Assembly: GCA_904501925.1 (NCBI GenBank)
Contig: CAJGCO010000004.1
Coordinates: 18,965-82,964, forward strand
Direction: 5' to 3'
From: an uncultured Alphaproteobacteria bacterium
GTDB lineage: Bacteria > Pseudomonadota > Alphaproteobacteria > RF32 > CAG-239
Length of the DNA stretch: 64,000 nt
Program-made: the position numbers and the translations under genes
The notes under the pieces: generated by a model
Told to the model about the DNA's origin: nothing
The model's database searches: none
What the model saw: only the letters and a program-made list of their open reading frames with translations
Part shown: piece by piece, positions 25,415 to 34,545 of the stretch
How the letters are laid out: every line of letters begins with the position of its first letter
How positions within the stretch are numbered: the stretch's first letter is position 1

Positions 25415-26653
25415 ATGAAAAAGATAAAAATCCTTAGTATTACACTATTAGCAACAACTCTTTTAATAATGAGTAATAATGGTTGTTATGCTAAGGATAT
25501 ATCTGAAACTGATGTAAAAAAAGCAGAATTAGAAGCCAGAAAAAAAACAATAGAATCTAAACAGCTTCAAGCAAAGGCTATTGAATTAAATCTTGAATTA
25601 TCAAAGATGGATAAAAAGATTATTACTCTTGCTAAAGAGATTCAAAAAAATGAAACTAATCTTTCTGAGCTTGAAAACTCTTTAAAAACACTCGAAGATA
25701 ACTTAAAAGTAAAAGAGGTAAAATTTACTGAAGAAAACAATTCTCTTATTCAAACATTAGCCTCTCTTCAGAATATGTCTTTAAATCCATCTGAATCTAT
25801 AATTTTACAACCACACTCACCGGTTGATATTATTAGAAGCGCTATTTTACTTAGGGAAATTGTACCATATGTTGAGAAAAAATCTTCTGGCTTAAAAGTT
25901 GATTTAGATGAATTATATTCTCAAAAACAAAAAATTTTAAATTTAGTTGAAAAAACGCAAAAACAAAAAATTTTACTTGAAAAACAACAAACAGAAATGA
26001 GGGTTTTGCAAAAGAAAAAAACAGCTCTAAGAAAAGAATTTGAAACCAAAGGCGCTGAAACAAAAAAAATTGCAGAAAAGCTTTCATCAAAAGCTAAAGA
26101 CTTACGAGAACTTTTTGATGAAATAGAAAAACAAAAAGAAATAGCTAGGAAGAAAAAAGAAGAAGAAAGACGTTTAGCTGAATTAAAAAAATTACAAGAA
26201 ATGAAAAAATCAGGTGAAAGCAAAGGTGTTGATTTAAGAACTCACGAAGAAATAAAAAAACAGACAACACAATTTGCTAGAGCAAAAGGATCTTTGTTGA
26301 AACCAGTTAGTGGACAACTTGTTACAAGCTATGGACAAGCAACCTCTAATGGTGTGACATCAAAAGGTATTACCTACAAAACGAGAGCTAACGCTCAAGT
26401 TATTGCACCGCACGATGGAACTGTTGTTTTTTCTGGTCCATTTAAAGGATATGGTAATATTATTATAGTAGAACATGGAGAAGGGTATATCTCTTTACTT
26501 GCTGGACTTGGCAATATTGATTGTGAACTAGGGCAAAACATCCTCACAGGAGAACCTATTGGAACAATGCCTATGTCAAATAATGCAAAGCTTTATGTTG
26601 AGATAAGAAAAGATAGACAACCAATCAACCCTGCACCATGGTTTGCAAGTTAA
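25415..26653 (+). CDS. envC: Murein hydrolase activator EnvC
   Basis: EnvC-type proteins switch on cell-wall amidases at the division site. The 412-residue product has a signal peptide (ending NNGCYAKD), a long coiled coil over about residues 30-260 (KAELEARKKTIESKQ, EKQKEIARKKKEEERRL), and a C-terminal LytM/M23 domain (VTSYGQATSNGVTSKGITY, VIAPHDGTVVFSGPFKGYGN, VEHGEGYISLLAGLG). The zinc-binding HxxxD and HxH positions read SKGITY and VEIRK, so the domain is catalytically dead, as in E. coli EnvC. It is co-transcribed with gpmI and ctpA. Confidence 0.9.
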   Translation: MKKIKILSITLLATTLLIMSNNGCYAKDISETDVKKAELEARKKTIESKQLQAKAIELNLELSKMDKKIITLAKEIQKNETNLSELENSLKTLEDNLKVKEVKFTEENNSLIQTLASLQNMSLNPSESIILQPHSPVDIIRSAILLREIVPYVEKKSSGLKVDLDELYSQKQKILNLVEKTQKQKILLEKQQTEMRVLQKKKTALRKEFETKGAETKKIAEKLSSKAKDLRELFDEIEKQKEIARKKKEEERRLAELKKLQEMKKSGESKGVDLRTHEEIKKQTTQFARAKGSLLKPVSGQLVTSYGQATSNGVTSKGITYKTRANAQVIAPHDGTVVFSGPFKGYGNIIIVEHGEGYISLLAGLGNIDCELGQNILTGEPIGTMPMSNNAKLYVEIRKDRQPINPAPWFAS

Positions 26654-26675
26654 ATTTTATTGATAGGAAAGAAAA

Positions 26676-27968
26676 ATGAGGAAAAACAAATTATTTTTTG
26701 CTTCTTTAATGACTGCTTTTTTGATAAACGTTTCTTATGGACAAGCTTCTAATTCAAAAGAGGAAGATGTAAACACATATGAGCTACTTAACTTATTTGG
26801 CGAAGTTATGGAAAGGGCTAAAGTTTCATATGTTGAAGAAGTTACAGATAAAAAACTAATCGAATCTGCTATTGATGGAATGTTAACCTCATTAGATCCA
26901 CATTCAAGCTTTTTAGATACCGAAAGCTTTAATTATATGTCTGAACAAACAAAGGGGAAATTTGGTGGTTTGGGTATTGAAATAACAATGGATAATGGTC
27001 TTGTAAAAATTGTATCTCCAATTGATGATACTCCTGCTGCTAAAGCTGGTATTAAAGCTGGTGATTATATAACACACATTAATAATGAAACTGTTGTTGG
27101 AATGAATTTAAATGATGCAGTTTCAAAACTTAGAGGAAAAATCGGAACAACAGTTAATCTTACAATTAGAAGAATCAACTCCAAACCTATAGATTTAACA
27201 ATAAAAAGAGAAGAAATTAAAATCCAATCAGTTAAAAGCGAAATAAAAGAAGATGCTATTAGCTATATTAGAATATCCTCATTCTCTGAAGATATTGATA
27301 AAAATATTTCTGATGCAATAAAAAAGGCAAAAAATGAATTGAAGGATAAGCTTCTAGGCGTTGTAATTGATGTTAGAAACAACCCAGGTGGTTTATTAGA
27401 TCAAGCTGTTGAAGTTTCCGATTTATTCTTAGATAAAGGAGAGATTGTTTCTACACGCTCAAGAAATGAAGCTGATACGGTTAAGTTTATGGCGAATGAA
27501 GGGGATATTGCTAGAGGATTACCAATTGTAGTTATTATTAATGAGGGCTCTGCTTCTGCTTCTGAAATTTTAGCAGGTGCACTTCAAGATCATCATAGAG
27601 CAATTATTTTAGGTGAGAAATCTTTCGGTAAAGGTTCTGTTCAAACAGTTATTCCTCTTGGAAGTCATGGTGCTATGCGCTTAACAACTGCTAGATACTA
27701 TACACCAGCTGGTAGATCAATTCAAGCCAAAGGTATTGAACCTGATATTGAAGTAAAACCAGCAAAAGTTGAAGAATTTGAATCTTATGCGTTTAACTTG
27801 AGTGAAGCTGATTTAAATAACGCTCTAAAGAATGAAGAAGATAGCGAAGCTAAGGATAAGAGCAAAACAAAAAATAAAAAATCTAAAGAAGATTTGCAAG
27901 ATTATCAATTGGTTAGAGCTTTAGATTTGGTAAAAGCATTAGCTATATATTCTAAATTTGAAAATTAG
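26676..27968 (+). CDS. ctpA: Carboxy-terminal processing protease, S41 family
   Basis: The 430-residue periplasmic serine protease has a signal peptide (ending NVSYGQASN), a PDZ domain (GGLGIEITMDNG to VNLTIRR, about residues 95-175) and an S41 catalytic core: VVIDVRNNPGGLLDQAV, then the catalytic Ser in NEGSASASEILAGAL and Lys in GEKSFGKGSVQT. A lysine-rich linker and short helix end the protein. CtpA proteases trim envelope proteins and often act on wall hydrolases, which suits its place after envC. Spacing is 22 bases from envC and 8 to rppH. Confidence 0.95.
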   Translation: MRKNKLFFASLMTAFLINVSYGQASNSKEEDVNTYELLNLFGEVMERAKVSYVEEVTDKKLIESAIDGMLTSLDPHSSFLDTESFNYMSEQTKGKFGGLGIEITMDNGLVKIVSPIDDTPAAKAGIKAGDYITHINNETVVGMNLNDAVSKLRGKIGTTVNLTIRRINSKPIDLTIKREEIKIQSVKSEIKEDAISYIRISSFSEDIDKNISDAIKKAKNELKDKLLGVVIDVRNNPGGLLDQAVEVSDLFLDKGEIVSTRSRNEADTVKFMANEGDIARGLPIVVIINEGSASASEILAGALQDHHRAIILGEKSFGKGSVQTVIPLGSHGAMRLTTARYYTPAGRSIQAKGIEPDIEVKPAKVEEFESYAFNLSEADLNNALKNEEDSEAKDKSKTKNKKSKEDLQDYQLVRALDLVKALAIYSKFEN

Positions 27969-27976
27969 GATAAGAA

Positions 27977-28462
27977 ATGAGTAATAATTATAGGCGTTGT
28001 GCTGGTGCGATTGTTTTTAACAAAGAAGGACGTGTGTTTTTAGGAAAACGCATTGGTGTGGATGGTGCTTGGCAATTTCCACAAGGTGGAATAGAAGATG
28101 GCGAATCTATCGAAAAAGCGTCTCAGCGAGAATTGTTTGAAGAAACTGGTATATCTAGTGTAACACTAATACATTCAGAAACAACGCCTATAAGATACTC
28201 TTTTCCTAAGATTATAAAAGAAAATTTAGCGAAAAAAGGAAGAGACTTTGCTGGGCAAGATATATTTTTTTCTCTATTTTATTTTAATGGAAATGATGAT
28301 GAAATAAATCTCTTAGCTGATGAACAAGAGTTTGATGAATATAAATGGGAAAGTTTTGATTTTGCAATAAACAATATTATTGATTTTAAAAAAGATGTTT
28401 ATGTTAGTATTGCAAATAAGTTTGCACCATTGATCTCCCAATATCTTAAACATCTTACTTGA
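27977..28462 (+). CDS. rppH: RNA pyrophosphohydrolase (Nudix)
   Basis: RppH removes pyrophosphate from 5'-triphosphate RNA and so triggers mRNA decay. The 161-residue protein has the RppH start YRRCAGAIVFNKEGRVFLGKR, WQFPQGGIEDGES, and a complete Nudix box (GGIEDGESIEKASQRELFEETG, Glu residues intact). Length matches the family. It ends the gpmI-envC-ctpA-rppH run; the next gene begins 53 bases later and may have its own promoter. Confidence 0.95.
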   Translation: MSNNYRRCAGAIVFNKEGRVFLGKRIGVDGAWQFPQGGIEDGESIEKASQRELFEETGISSVTLIHSETTPIRYSFPKIIKENLAKKGRDFAGQDIFFSLFYFNGNDDEINLLADEQEFDEYKWESFDFAINNIIDFKKDVYVSIANKFAPLISQYLKHLT

Positions 28463-28515
28463 TATTTGAAACTTTTAGGAATAAATTTATGTTAGGTTAA
28501 TAGAGAGCATATATT

Positions 28516-28965
28516 ATGAACAATATTCCAGAAATTAGAGACATACACATTCCCCAAGGTGTTTCTATTTATCCACTAGCATATGGGTGGTGGGTAATGT
28601 TGTTCGTTGGAATACTATCTATTGTTGGAACATGGTTTATTTTTTGGGCTATTAAAAAAAGTAAAAAATATTACGCACTAAAAACACTAAACAATATACA
28701 GGTGTCAGCTATTGTTTCATCGGCTATTGAGATGTCTGAATTATTAAGAAGAATTTGTAATGTTAAGTATAAAGACGCGAGCTCATTATATGGTAAAGAA
28801 TGGAGCGAGTTTTTAGTAAATAAAACAGATTTTAAAATATCAGAAAAAGCGTTACGCTTACTAATTTTTGCACCTTTTATGGATAAAAACTCAAATGAAT
28901 ATTCTATTGAAGATGCTCAAGAGTTAAAAGATTTTTGTAAAAACTGGATAGGAGCAAACTTATGA
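28516..28965 (+). CDS. DUF4381-type membrane protein of the Bat operon
   Basis: The 149-residue product has one transmembrane helix near residues 28-48 (WWVMLFVGILSIVGTWFIFW) after the typical N-terminal GVSIYPLAYGWW, then a cytoplasmic helical domain (VSAIVSSAIEMSELLRRICNVKY). This matches the DUF4381 proteins that stand before von Willebrand factor genes in Bat-type operons; the exact role is unknown. Its TGA overlaps the next ATG in a 4-base ATGA arrangement. Confidence 0.82.
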   Translation: MNNIPEIRDIHIPQGVSIYPLAYGWWVMLFVGILSIVGTWFIFWAIKKSKKYYALKTLNNIQVSAIVSSAIEMSELLRRICNVKYKDASSLYGKEWSEFLVNKTDFKISEKALRLLIFAPFMDKNSNEYSIEDAQELKDFCKNWIGANL

Positions 28966-29978
28966 TTGTTATTGCTCATCCTGAATTTTTTTGGTTGTTA
29001 TTGTTGCCTTTTTTAATGTATTTGTTTTTTCCAAATACCAAAAGTTATAGCGACATTTCGCTAAAAGTACCTTTTATTGAAGACTTAAAGAAAATAAAGA
29101 ATGAAGTAAATAATAGATATTTTCCTAAACTTAGTGAAAAGTTTTTATTTTCATTAAAAGTTATCTATCTATCTTTGGTGTGGGCTCTTTTAGTTTTAGC
29201 AGCAACTCGTCCTCAATTTTTAGGAGAACCATTTAGGTTAAAAACAGAAAATAGAGATATTATGCTGGTTATTGATATATCACCATCTATGTTACAAAAA
29301 GATTTTTTAATTAAAGATTATAATACTAAAGACGTTTATATTGATAGATTGACTGCTGTTAAGTATGTTGTTAGTGAATTTATAAAACAACGCAAAAATG
29401 ATAGATTGGGTTTGGTTTTATTTGGAACCAGAGCTTATTTACAGTCGCCTTTAACATTTGATAAAAATGCTATTAATGAAATTTTGCAAAGTACTGATGT
29501 AGGAATGGCGGGCAACTCTACATCTATAGGTGATGCATTAGGACTGGCGCTAAAAAATCTAAAAAACGAAAAAGATAAAGAAAACAAATCAATCATATTA
29601 CTTTCTGATGGTGAAAACACTGATGGATATTTAAGCATGGCACAAGCTATTGATATGGCCGAAAAAGAAGGGATTAAAATTTATACCATTGGGGTTGGAT
29701 CTGAAACAGGATTTATGGGCTCCATTTTTAATATTAGATCTGATGAACTTGATGAAAAAAGCTTAAAAGAGCTAGCTAACAGAACAAGAGGACGCTATTT
29801 TAGAGCAACTGATTTAGCATCACTTCAACGAATATATCAAGAAATCGATAAACTGGAACCCAAAACAAATGATTCTGATATTGTTCAAGAAAAAAGAGAG
29901 TTATTTTATTTACCTGTACTTTTGGCGTTGTTGTTATCTATTGCTTTAATCTTTTATTTAAAGAGAGGGATCGAATGA
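28962..29978 (+). CDS. von Willebrand factor A membrane protein, BatA type
   Basis: The 338-residue protein has two N-terminal transmembrane helices (FFWLLLLPFLMYLFF and VIYLSLVWALLVLAATRPQF), a VWA domain with an intact metal-ion-dependent adhesion site (DISPSM, then LVLFGTRAYLQSPLT and LLSDGENTDGY), and a C-terminal helix (LFYLPVLLALLLSIALIFYL). BatA proteins are associated with oxidative-stress tolerance or envelope assembly in other bacteria; the molecular role is not settled. The gene overlaps both neighbours by 4 bases. Confidence 0.87.
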   Translation: MIVIAHPEFFWLLLLPFLMYLFFPNTKSYSDISLKVPFIEDLKKIKNEVNNRYFPKLSEKFLFSLKVIYLSLVWALLVLAATRPQFLGEPFRLKTENRDIMLVIDISPSMLQKDFLIKDYNTKDVYIDRLTAVKYVVSEFIKQRKNDRLGLVLFGTRAYLQSPLTFDKNAINEILQSTDVGMAGNSTSIGDALGLALKNLKNEKDKENKSIILLSDGENTDGYLSMAQAIDMAEKEGIKIYTIGVGSETGFMGSIFNIRSDELDEKSLKELANRTRGRYFRATDLASLQRIYQEIDKLEPKTNDSDIVQEKRELFYLPVLLALLLSIALIFYLKRGIE

Positions 29979-31954
29979 TTGAGTTTATTTATAACTTTCA
30001 TTTTTTACGCCCTTGGGTTTTGTTGTTTTTAATAATTCCTATTTTTTTGCACATGAAAAAAATAAAAATAAAAGGTGCAAATTCTTCATGGGAAAATATT
30101 TGTGATAAAAATCTATTTAAATATTTGGCTGTTAAGAATAAAAAGTTTAGAAGGAAATCTTTTACAAAGTATGTGTATATTGGTTTGATTTCGGCGACAA
30201 TAGCAGCAGCAGGTCCGGCTTGGAAAAAAGTAGAAGCACCGTCTTTTATAATAGAGAATCCAACTGTATTTGTTTTAAGTCTTTCTACTGATATGGAAGT
30301 TATGGATGTGAGTCCCTCTCGTCTAGAAAGAGCAAAGTTTTTTATTAGCGACGTTCTTGATGCTTCAGAACAAGGACAATATAGTTTGATTGCATATTCT
30401 GATGAGCCGTTTAATATTACTCCCATAACAGATGATGCTGAACTCATAAAAAATATTTTACCACAAGTAACTGCCGATATTATACCTGGACAAGGTGATA
30501 GACTAGACAGAGCTATTGATTTTGCAAAAAGCAGGTTAAAGCAATCTGGTTTTTCTGATGGAAATATTATAATTTTAGCCTCTGATATAGAAGAGAGATT
30601 TAACGAAGCTCTTGGACAAGCTTCCAGACAAGGATTTGAAAAATATAATATTCATGTAATTGATTTTTCATACGATGGAAATGAAAAACTAAAGCTTGTT
30701 GCTGAAAAAGGAAAAGGTCTTTATGTTTTTGCTAAAGATGGAGATGTAACTATATTGACAGATAGAATTAGGATTACAAATGAAGAAAAAACTAGAGCTA
30801 GCAAAAACTTTCGTTCTGTTTACTTGGATTTTGGATATTATTTGTTAGCAATACCTATGTTTTGTCTTTTGATGTTTTTTAGAAAAGGAATTTTGATTTT
30901 ATTTTTTGTTTTGTTTGCTCAGAATGCTTATGCTGGATTTTTTACAAACAGCAATCAAGATGCATTAAGACTATTTAATAATAATGAATTTGAAAAAGCC
31001 CTAAGTTTGTTTAAAGATAAAAACTGGAAAAGTGTTACATTGTATAAATTGGATAGACTAGAAGAAGCATTAAAAGAAATTGAAAATGAAAAATCAGAAT
31101 TATCTATATATAATAAAGGGGTTATACTTACAAAATTATGTAAGTATGAGGATGCTAAAAAGATGTTTAATCAGGTTCTAGAAACCAATCCTAATAATAA
31201 TGACGCTAAGTACAATATAGAAAAATTAAATGAATTGTTTTTAAAAGCAAAAGAAGATCCTTCAATTTTGAAGTGTGACAATCAACAACAAAACAACAAA
31301 AACAATCAAGATAACAACCCAAATAATGATAAAAACAATGAAGATAAAGATAATCAAAAAAATCAGAATAAAAATTCTGATAACAATGATAAACAAGATA
31401 ATAACAAAGAAGAAAACCAGCAAGAACAAGACAATAAAGATACTCAAGATAATCAAAACCAAAAATCTGACAACAATAATCAAGACAAAGAACAGCAAAA
31501 CAATAAAAATGACAACAACAACCAACAACAAAAAGAAGAAAATCAGCAAAATAATAATGAGGAAAAAAACAAAGAATCTCTTAACAATGATGAAAATAAG
31601 AACAATCAAAAACAAGATAAGCAAAATAGTGCAAGTAATGAGAAAAAAGAAAAAAATAATGATAACGAAAATAGTAAACAGAAAGCTCCTATGGACAATG
31701 AAAATGGTGAGGGTGAAGAACAAAATAATGATAAAAACGAAGAAAATAAAAATGATGGTAATAGTGAAAGAGAGCAACAACAACAGCTTGAGAATATAGG
31801 TGCGAAAACAGGTGATAAAGATGAAGAATATGACGAAAAAGCTCTTATGATGGAACGAAAATACAGAGAAATCCCAGAAGATATTGGGGGATTATTGAGA
31901 GAGTTTATAAAAAAAGAATATATGAAAGATAGGTATAAAAATGAAAATATTTAG
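29975..31954 (+). CDS. BatB-BatC-like fusion: degenerate VWA, TPR and low-complexity tail
   Basis: The 659-residue protein has two N-terminal membrane helices, a VWA domain (about residues 88-260), another hydrophobic region (YYLLAIPMFCLLMFF and GILILFFVLFAQNAYA), TPR-like repeats (ALRLFNNNEFEKALSLFK, GVILTKLCKYEDAKKMFNQVLE), and about 170 residues made almost only of N, Q, K, D and E. It ends in a folded-looking tail (YREIPEDIGGLLREFIKKEYM). The VWA metal site is altered: VLSLSTDMEV replaces DxSxS, so the first Asp is gone. BatB and BatC are separate genes in many Bat operons; here they are joined. It overlaps batD by 14 bases. Confidence 0.83.
   Translation: MIEFIYNFHFLRPWVLLFLIIPIFLHMKKIKIKGANSSWENICDKNLFKYLAVKNKKFRRKSFTKYVYIGLISATIAAAGPAWKKVEAPSFIIENPTVFVLSLSTDMEVMDVSPSRLERAKFFISDVLDASEQGQYSLIAYSDEPFNITPITDDAELIKNILPQVTADIIPGQGDRLDRAIDFAKSRLKQSGFSDGNIIILASDIEERFNEALGQASRQGFEKYNIHVIDFSYDGNEKLKLVAEKGKGLYVFAKDGDVTILTDRIRITNEEKTRASKNFRSVYLDFGYYLLAIPMFCLLMFFRKGILILFFVLFAQNAYAGFFTNSNQDALRLFNNNEFEKALSLFKDKNWKSVTLYKLDRLEEALKEIENEKSELSIYNKGVILTKLCKYEDAKKMFNQVLETNPNNNDAKYNIEKLNELFLKAKEDPSILKCDNQQQNNKNNQDNNPNNDKNNEDKDNQKNQNKNSDNNDKQDNNKEENQQEQDNKDTQDNQNQKSDNNNQDKEQQNNKNDNNNQQQKEENQQNNNEEKNKESLNNDENKNNQKQDKQNSASNEKKEKNNDNENSKQKAPMDNENGEGEEQNNDKNEENKNDGNSEREQQQQLENIGAKTGDKDEEYDEKALMMERKYREIPEDIGGLLREFIKKEYMKDRYKNENI
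31277..31788 (+). repeat. Asn/Gln/Lys/Asp/Glu low-complexity coding repeat
   Basis: About 510 bases built from AAC/AAT/CAA/GAT/GAA/AAA codons encode residues about 435 to 605 of the BatB/BatC-like protein. Several other frames are open here only because of this composition; they are not genes. The repeat is irregular, with no fixed period. Confidence 0.85.
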
Positions 31955-33653
31955 ATTTTTTATTTTAACTTTATTTGTTTTATTTTCGGGTAGTGTGTTT
32001 GCTGCTGAAGTTAGTATATCTGTTGATAGAAAAAAGGTTAAAGATGGAGATACTGTTTATCTTACAATTACTTATACTGGAAATAGCTCTAAATCTCCGG
32101 ATTTAACTTCTTTACAACAAGATTTTAATATTGTCTCTAGTTCGACTTCATCTAGTTACACATATATTAATGGTATTGATCGTAAATTAACGAAATGGAC
32201 AATCGGAATTGTTCCAAACAAAAAAGGCGTTATAAGAATTGCACCAATTGAAGTTGATGGTATTGTTTCTAATTCGCAACAAATAGAGGTGGAAGACACA
32301 ACAGATATGGTTTATTTTGGCAACAATCTCGTTAAAATTGAAGCAAAGATTGATGCTGAAGAGGTTTTTATACAACAACAACTTAATCTTTGGATAAATA
32401 TTTATGATAGTGTTGGAATTAATGACGGTTCAATTAATTTAACTGATGAAGATAAAGAAGCTTGGGTAATTAAACCTCTTATGGATAAACCAGCGGTTAC
32501 TGAACATTTTGCTAATGGAAAACATTTTAATATTATCAGTTTAAATTATGCTTTATATCCACTTAAAAGCGGTAAATTAAAATTGCCACAATTTATTTTT
32601 AATGGTCATTTTATTACTAGTGGTGGATTTAAACTTCCAACATTTGATGATGATTTCTTTAATCTTAATGCAACTTTTAATAGTGTTTTTGGAGCAAAAA
32701 ATCATATAAAAACCAAAACAAAGGCTGCGTATATTAATGTTAAACCTGTTTTATCAGGTACGTTAAAAAAAGATTGGATAGCTGTTAAAGATTTAAAATT
32801 AAAATCTGAACTTTCTGATTTTTCAAAAATACGAACAGGTGATGCGTTTAGTAGAAAAATTGAAATTACAGCAACAGGACTACCCAAAGTGTTGTTTCCT
32901 GAAATAAAGTTTGATGATATAGATGGATTAAAACAATACCCAGATAAACCTGAATACATTGAAGAGGTTGTTAATAATAATATTGTAACAAAAGCTATTT
33001 TTAATACGACATATATACCAACTAAAAGCGGAGAAATTAATATACCCAAAGTTGATATTAGTTGGTTTAATACTGAAAAAAATGACATACAAACATCTTA
33101 TTCAAATAGTCATAATATCGATGTATATCCTAATGACAATTTAAAGAAACAACAAGAACAACAAGTTGCACAAAAAGCAACTGAAATAGTTGAGCAGAAT
33201 ATTGATAAAACAAATAAAGAAGAGGAAGATATAGAACAACCAAACAAATATCTTTCTAAGGAAGTTTTTATTGTTTTGGGTGTTTTTTTATTAGTTTTAT
33301 TGCTTGTGTTTATTTTGTTTAGAAAAAAAGATTTTTCTAAAAAGAGCATTAATTATAAAGCGCAAGTTGTTAAAGCTATTGAACAGCATGATTTAGGACT
33401 AGCAAAGCAATGTATTCTGAGTTGGGCTAAAGATAAGTTTAACGACAATACGATACAAAACTTTAGAGATATATCTGATATTGTTTGTAATGAAGAATTT
33501 AATGAACAATTAAACAAACTAAATAAAGCTATTTATTCTAGTGAGGATATTTTGTTTGATAGTAAAAAGTTCATTGAAATATTTTTAAAAACTGATAAAA
33601 TTGAAATTAGAAAAGATAAAAAAATAGAAATTTTACCAAATCTTTATGATTAG
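31941..33653 (+). CDS. BatD-like membrane protein (oxygen tolerance family)
   Basis: The 570-residue protein has a signal peptide (IFRFFILTLFVLFSGSVFAAE), a long periplasmic region of Ig-like beta domains (VSISVDRKKVKDGDTVYLTITYTGNS, NIVSSSTSSSYTYINGI, a middle repeat with IRTGDAFSRKIEITATGLP), one transmembrane helix near residues 433-455 (FIVLGVFLLVLLLVFILF) and a cytoplasmic helical tail. This is the BatD layout. It closes the Bat operon. AGATAGG before the ATG supports the start within the preceding gene. Confidence 0.87.
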   Translation: MKIFRFFILTLFVLFSGSVFAAEVSISVDRKKVKDGDTVYLTITYTGNSSKSPDLTSLQQDFNIVSSSTSSSYTYINGIDRKLTKWTIGIVPNKKGVIRIAPIEVDGIVSNSQQIEVEDTTDMVYFGNNLVKIEAKIDAEEVFIQQQLNLWINIYDSVGINDGSINLTDEDKEAWVIKPLMDKPAVTEHFANGKHFNIISLNYALYPLKSGKLKLPQFIFNGHFITSGGFKLPTFDDDFFNLNATFNSVFGAKNHIKTKTKAAYINVKPVLSGTLKKDWIAVKDLKLKSELSDFSKIRTGDAFSRKIEITATGLPKVLFPEIKFDDIDGLKQYPDKPEYIEEVVNNNIVTKAIFNTTYIPTKSGEINIPKVDISWFNTEKNDIQTSYSNSHNIDVYPNDNLKKQQEQQVAQKATEIVEQNIDKTNKEEEDIEQPNKYLSKEVFIVLGVFLLVLLLVFILFRKKDFSKKSINYKAQVVKAIEQHDLGLAKQCILSWAKDKFNDNTIQNFRDISDIVCNEEFNEQLNKLNKAIYSSEDILFDSKKFIEIFLKTDKIEIRKDKKIEILPNLYD

Positions 33654-33686
33654 TGGTATACATTTTGTTCTGTAAGGAGAGTGTAT

Positions 33687-34544
33687 ATGCTTATATTGAA
33701 GAGAATCTTGTGTGGTCTTATTGCATTATGTGTGATGTCTTTTGGGCTATCTTCGTTGTCATCTGATTCATTTTTTACTAGAACAATGGGATATTGTTTT
33801 TCTATTACTGGTATTGTCCTTATGTATATTTCAATCTGGCAAAAACTTCCTAAATATAACTTTTGGATAACATTGTTCTCAATCGGTTTACTTGTTTTTA
33901 TTTATTCTATATTGTTTTCGCCAAGTATGAATATAGCTGATAAAAATGATAGTGTTAAAATGAAGCCTGTAAAAGTAGAAAAAACGGCAAAAAAAACAGC
34001 TAATACTATTAAGAAAATGAAAAAAACAAAAAAGACTGTTGGTTTTGATTTTTCTAAATATCCTAGAGTATATGGAGTTGCTAAATATATTAGTGCTAAC
34101 GTTTTTTATGTTGGTGGACGATATGTAAGATTATATGGTGTTGATTCTCCTGATGTTGATCAGGTTTGTTCAAACACTATAGGAAATGCATACAACTGTG
34201 GGTCTGAGGCTTTATCTTGGGTTATTGAGCAAATTGATAATTCTCCTATTGAGTGTTATTTGTTTAAGGTTAATCATCAGGGTGTGGATATTGCTACTTG
34301 TTTGTGGAATGGTAATGATATTGGAGCAATGGTTGTTGGTGCTGGCTGGGGTATTGCTAAAACTGATGAGACAGATATATATAAACCATATGAAGCAAAA
34401 GCTCAAACTCATTCTATTGGTTTATGGCAAGGCTCTTTTTATCTACCTGAAGACTGGCGAGAAATTAAACGTCAACAAAATAATTTTACTATAAAACGTA
34501 AAAAATCTTCTGGTAGTTGGTTTAAGTTTAGTTCTTGGTTTTAA
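33687..34544 (+). CDS. Membrane protein with degenerate thermonuclease-like domain
   Basis: The 285-residue protein has about three N-terminal membrane helices (ILCGLIALCVMSFGLSSL, TMGYCFSITGIVLMYISIW, FWITLFSIGLLVFIYSILF), a lysine-rich linker, and a C-terminal domain resembling staphylococcal-nuclease folds (VGGRYVRLYGVDSPD, AYNCGSEALSWVI, GVDIATCLWNGNDIGAMVVGAGWGIA, SIGLWQG). The arginine-bearing DRYGR-like loop of active members reads NHQGVD, and the catalytic Glu position reads Asp, so nuclease activity is doubtful. The ATG at 33687 is preferred over a GTG six bases earlier because AAGGAGA fits it. The tsaE start follows one base after its stop. Confidence 0.72.
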   Translation: MLILKRILCGLIALCVMSFGLSSLSSDSFFTRTMGYCFSITGIVLMYISIWQKLPKYNFWITLFSIGLLVFIYSILFSPSMNIADKNDSVKMKPVKVEKTAKKTANTIKKMKKTKKTVGFDFSKYPRVYGVAKYISANVFYVGGRYVRLYGVDSPDVDQVCSNTIGNAYNCGSEALSWVIEQIDNSPIECYLFKVNHQGVDIATCLWNGNDIGAMVVGAGWGIAKTDETDIYKPYEAKAQTHSIGLWQGSFYLPEDWREIKRQQNNFTIKRKKSSGSWFKFSSWF

Positions 34545-34545
34545 G

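Noticed and set aside
28963..29978. Possible alternative genetic code (TGA read as Trp), suggested by the low GC
   Set aside because: TGA ends genes at 28963-28965, 29976-29978 and 42472-42474 exactly where downstream genes start, and Trp is encoded by TGG.
31262..31799. Long open frames on both strands overlapping the BatB/BatC-like gene
   Set aside because: They exist because the low-complexity codons lack stops in several frames. The translations are Lys/Ile/Thr or Ile/Phe/Leu strings without structure.
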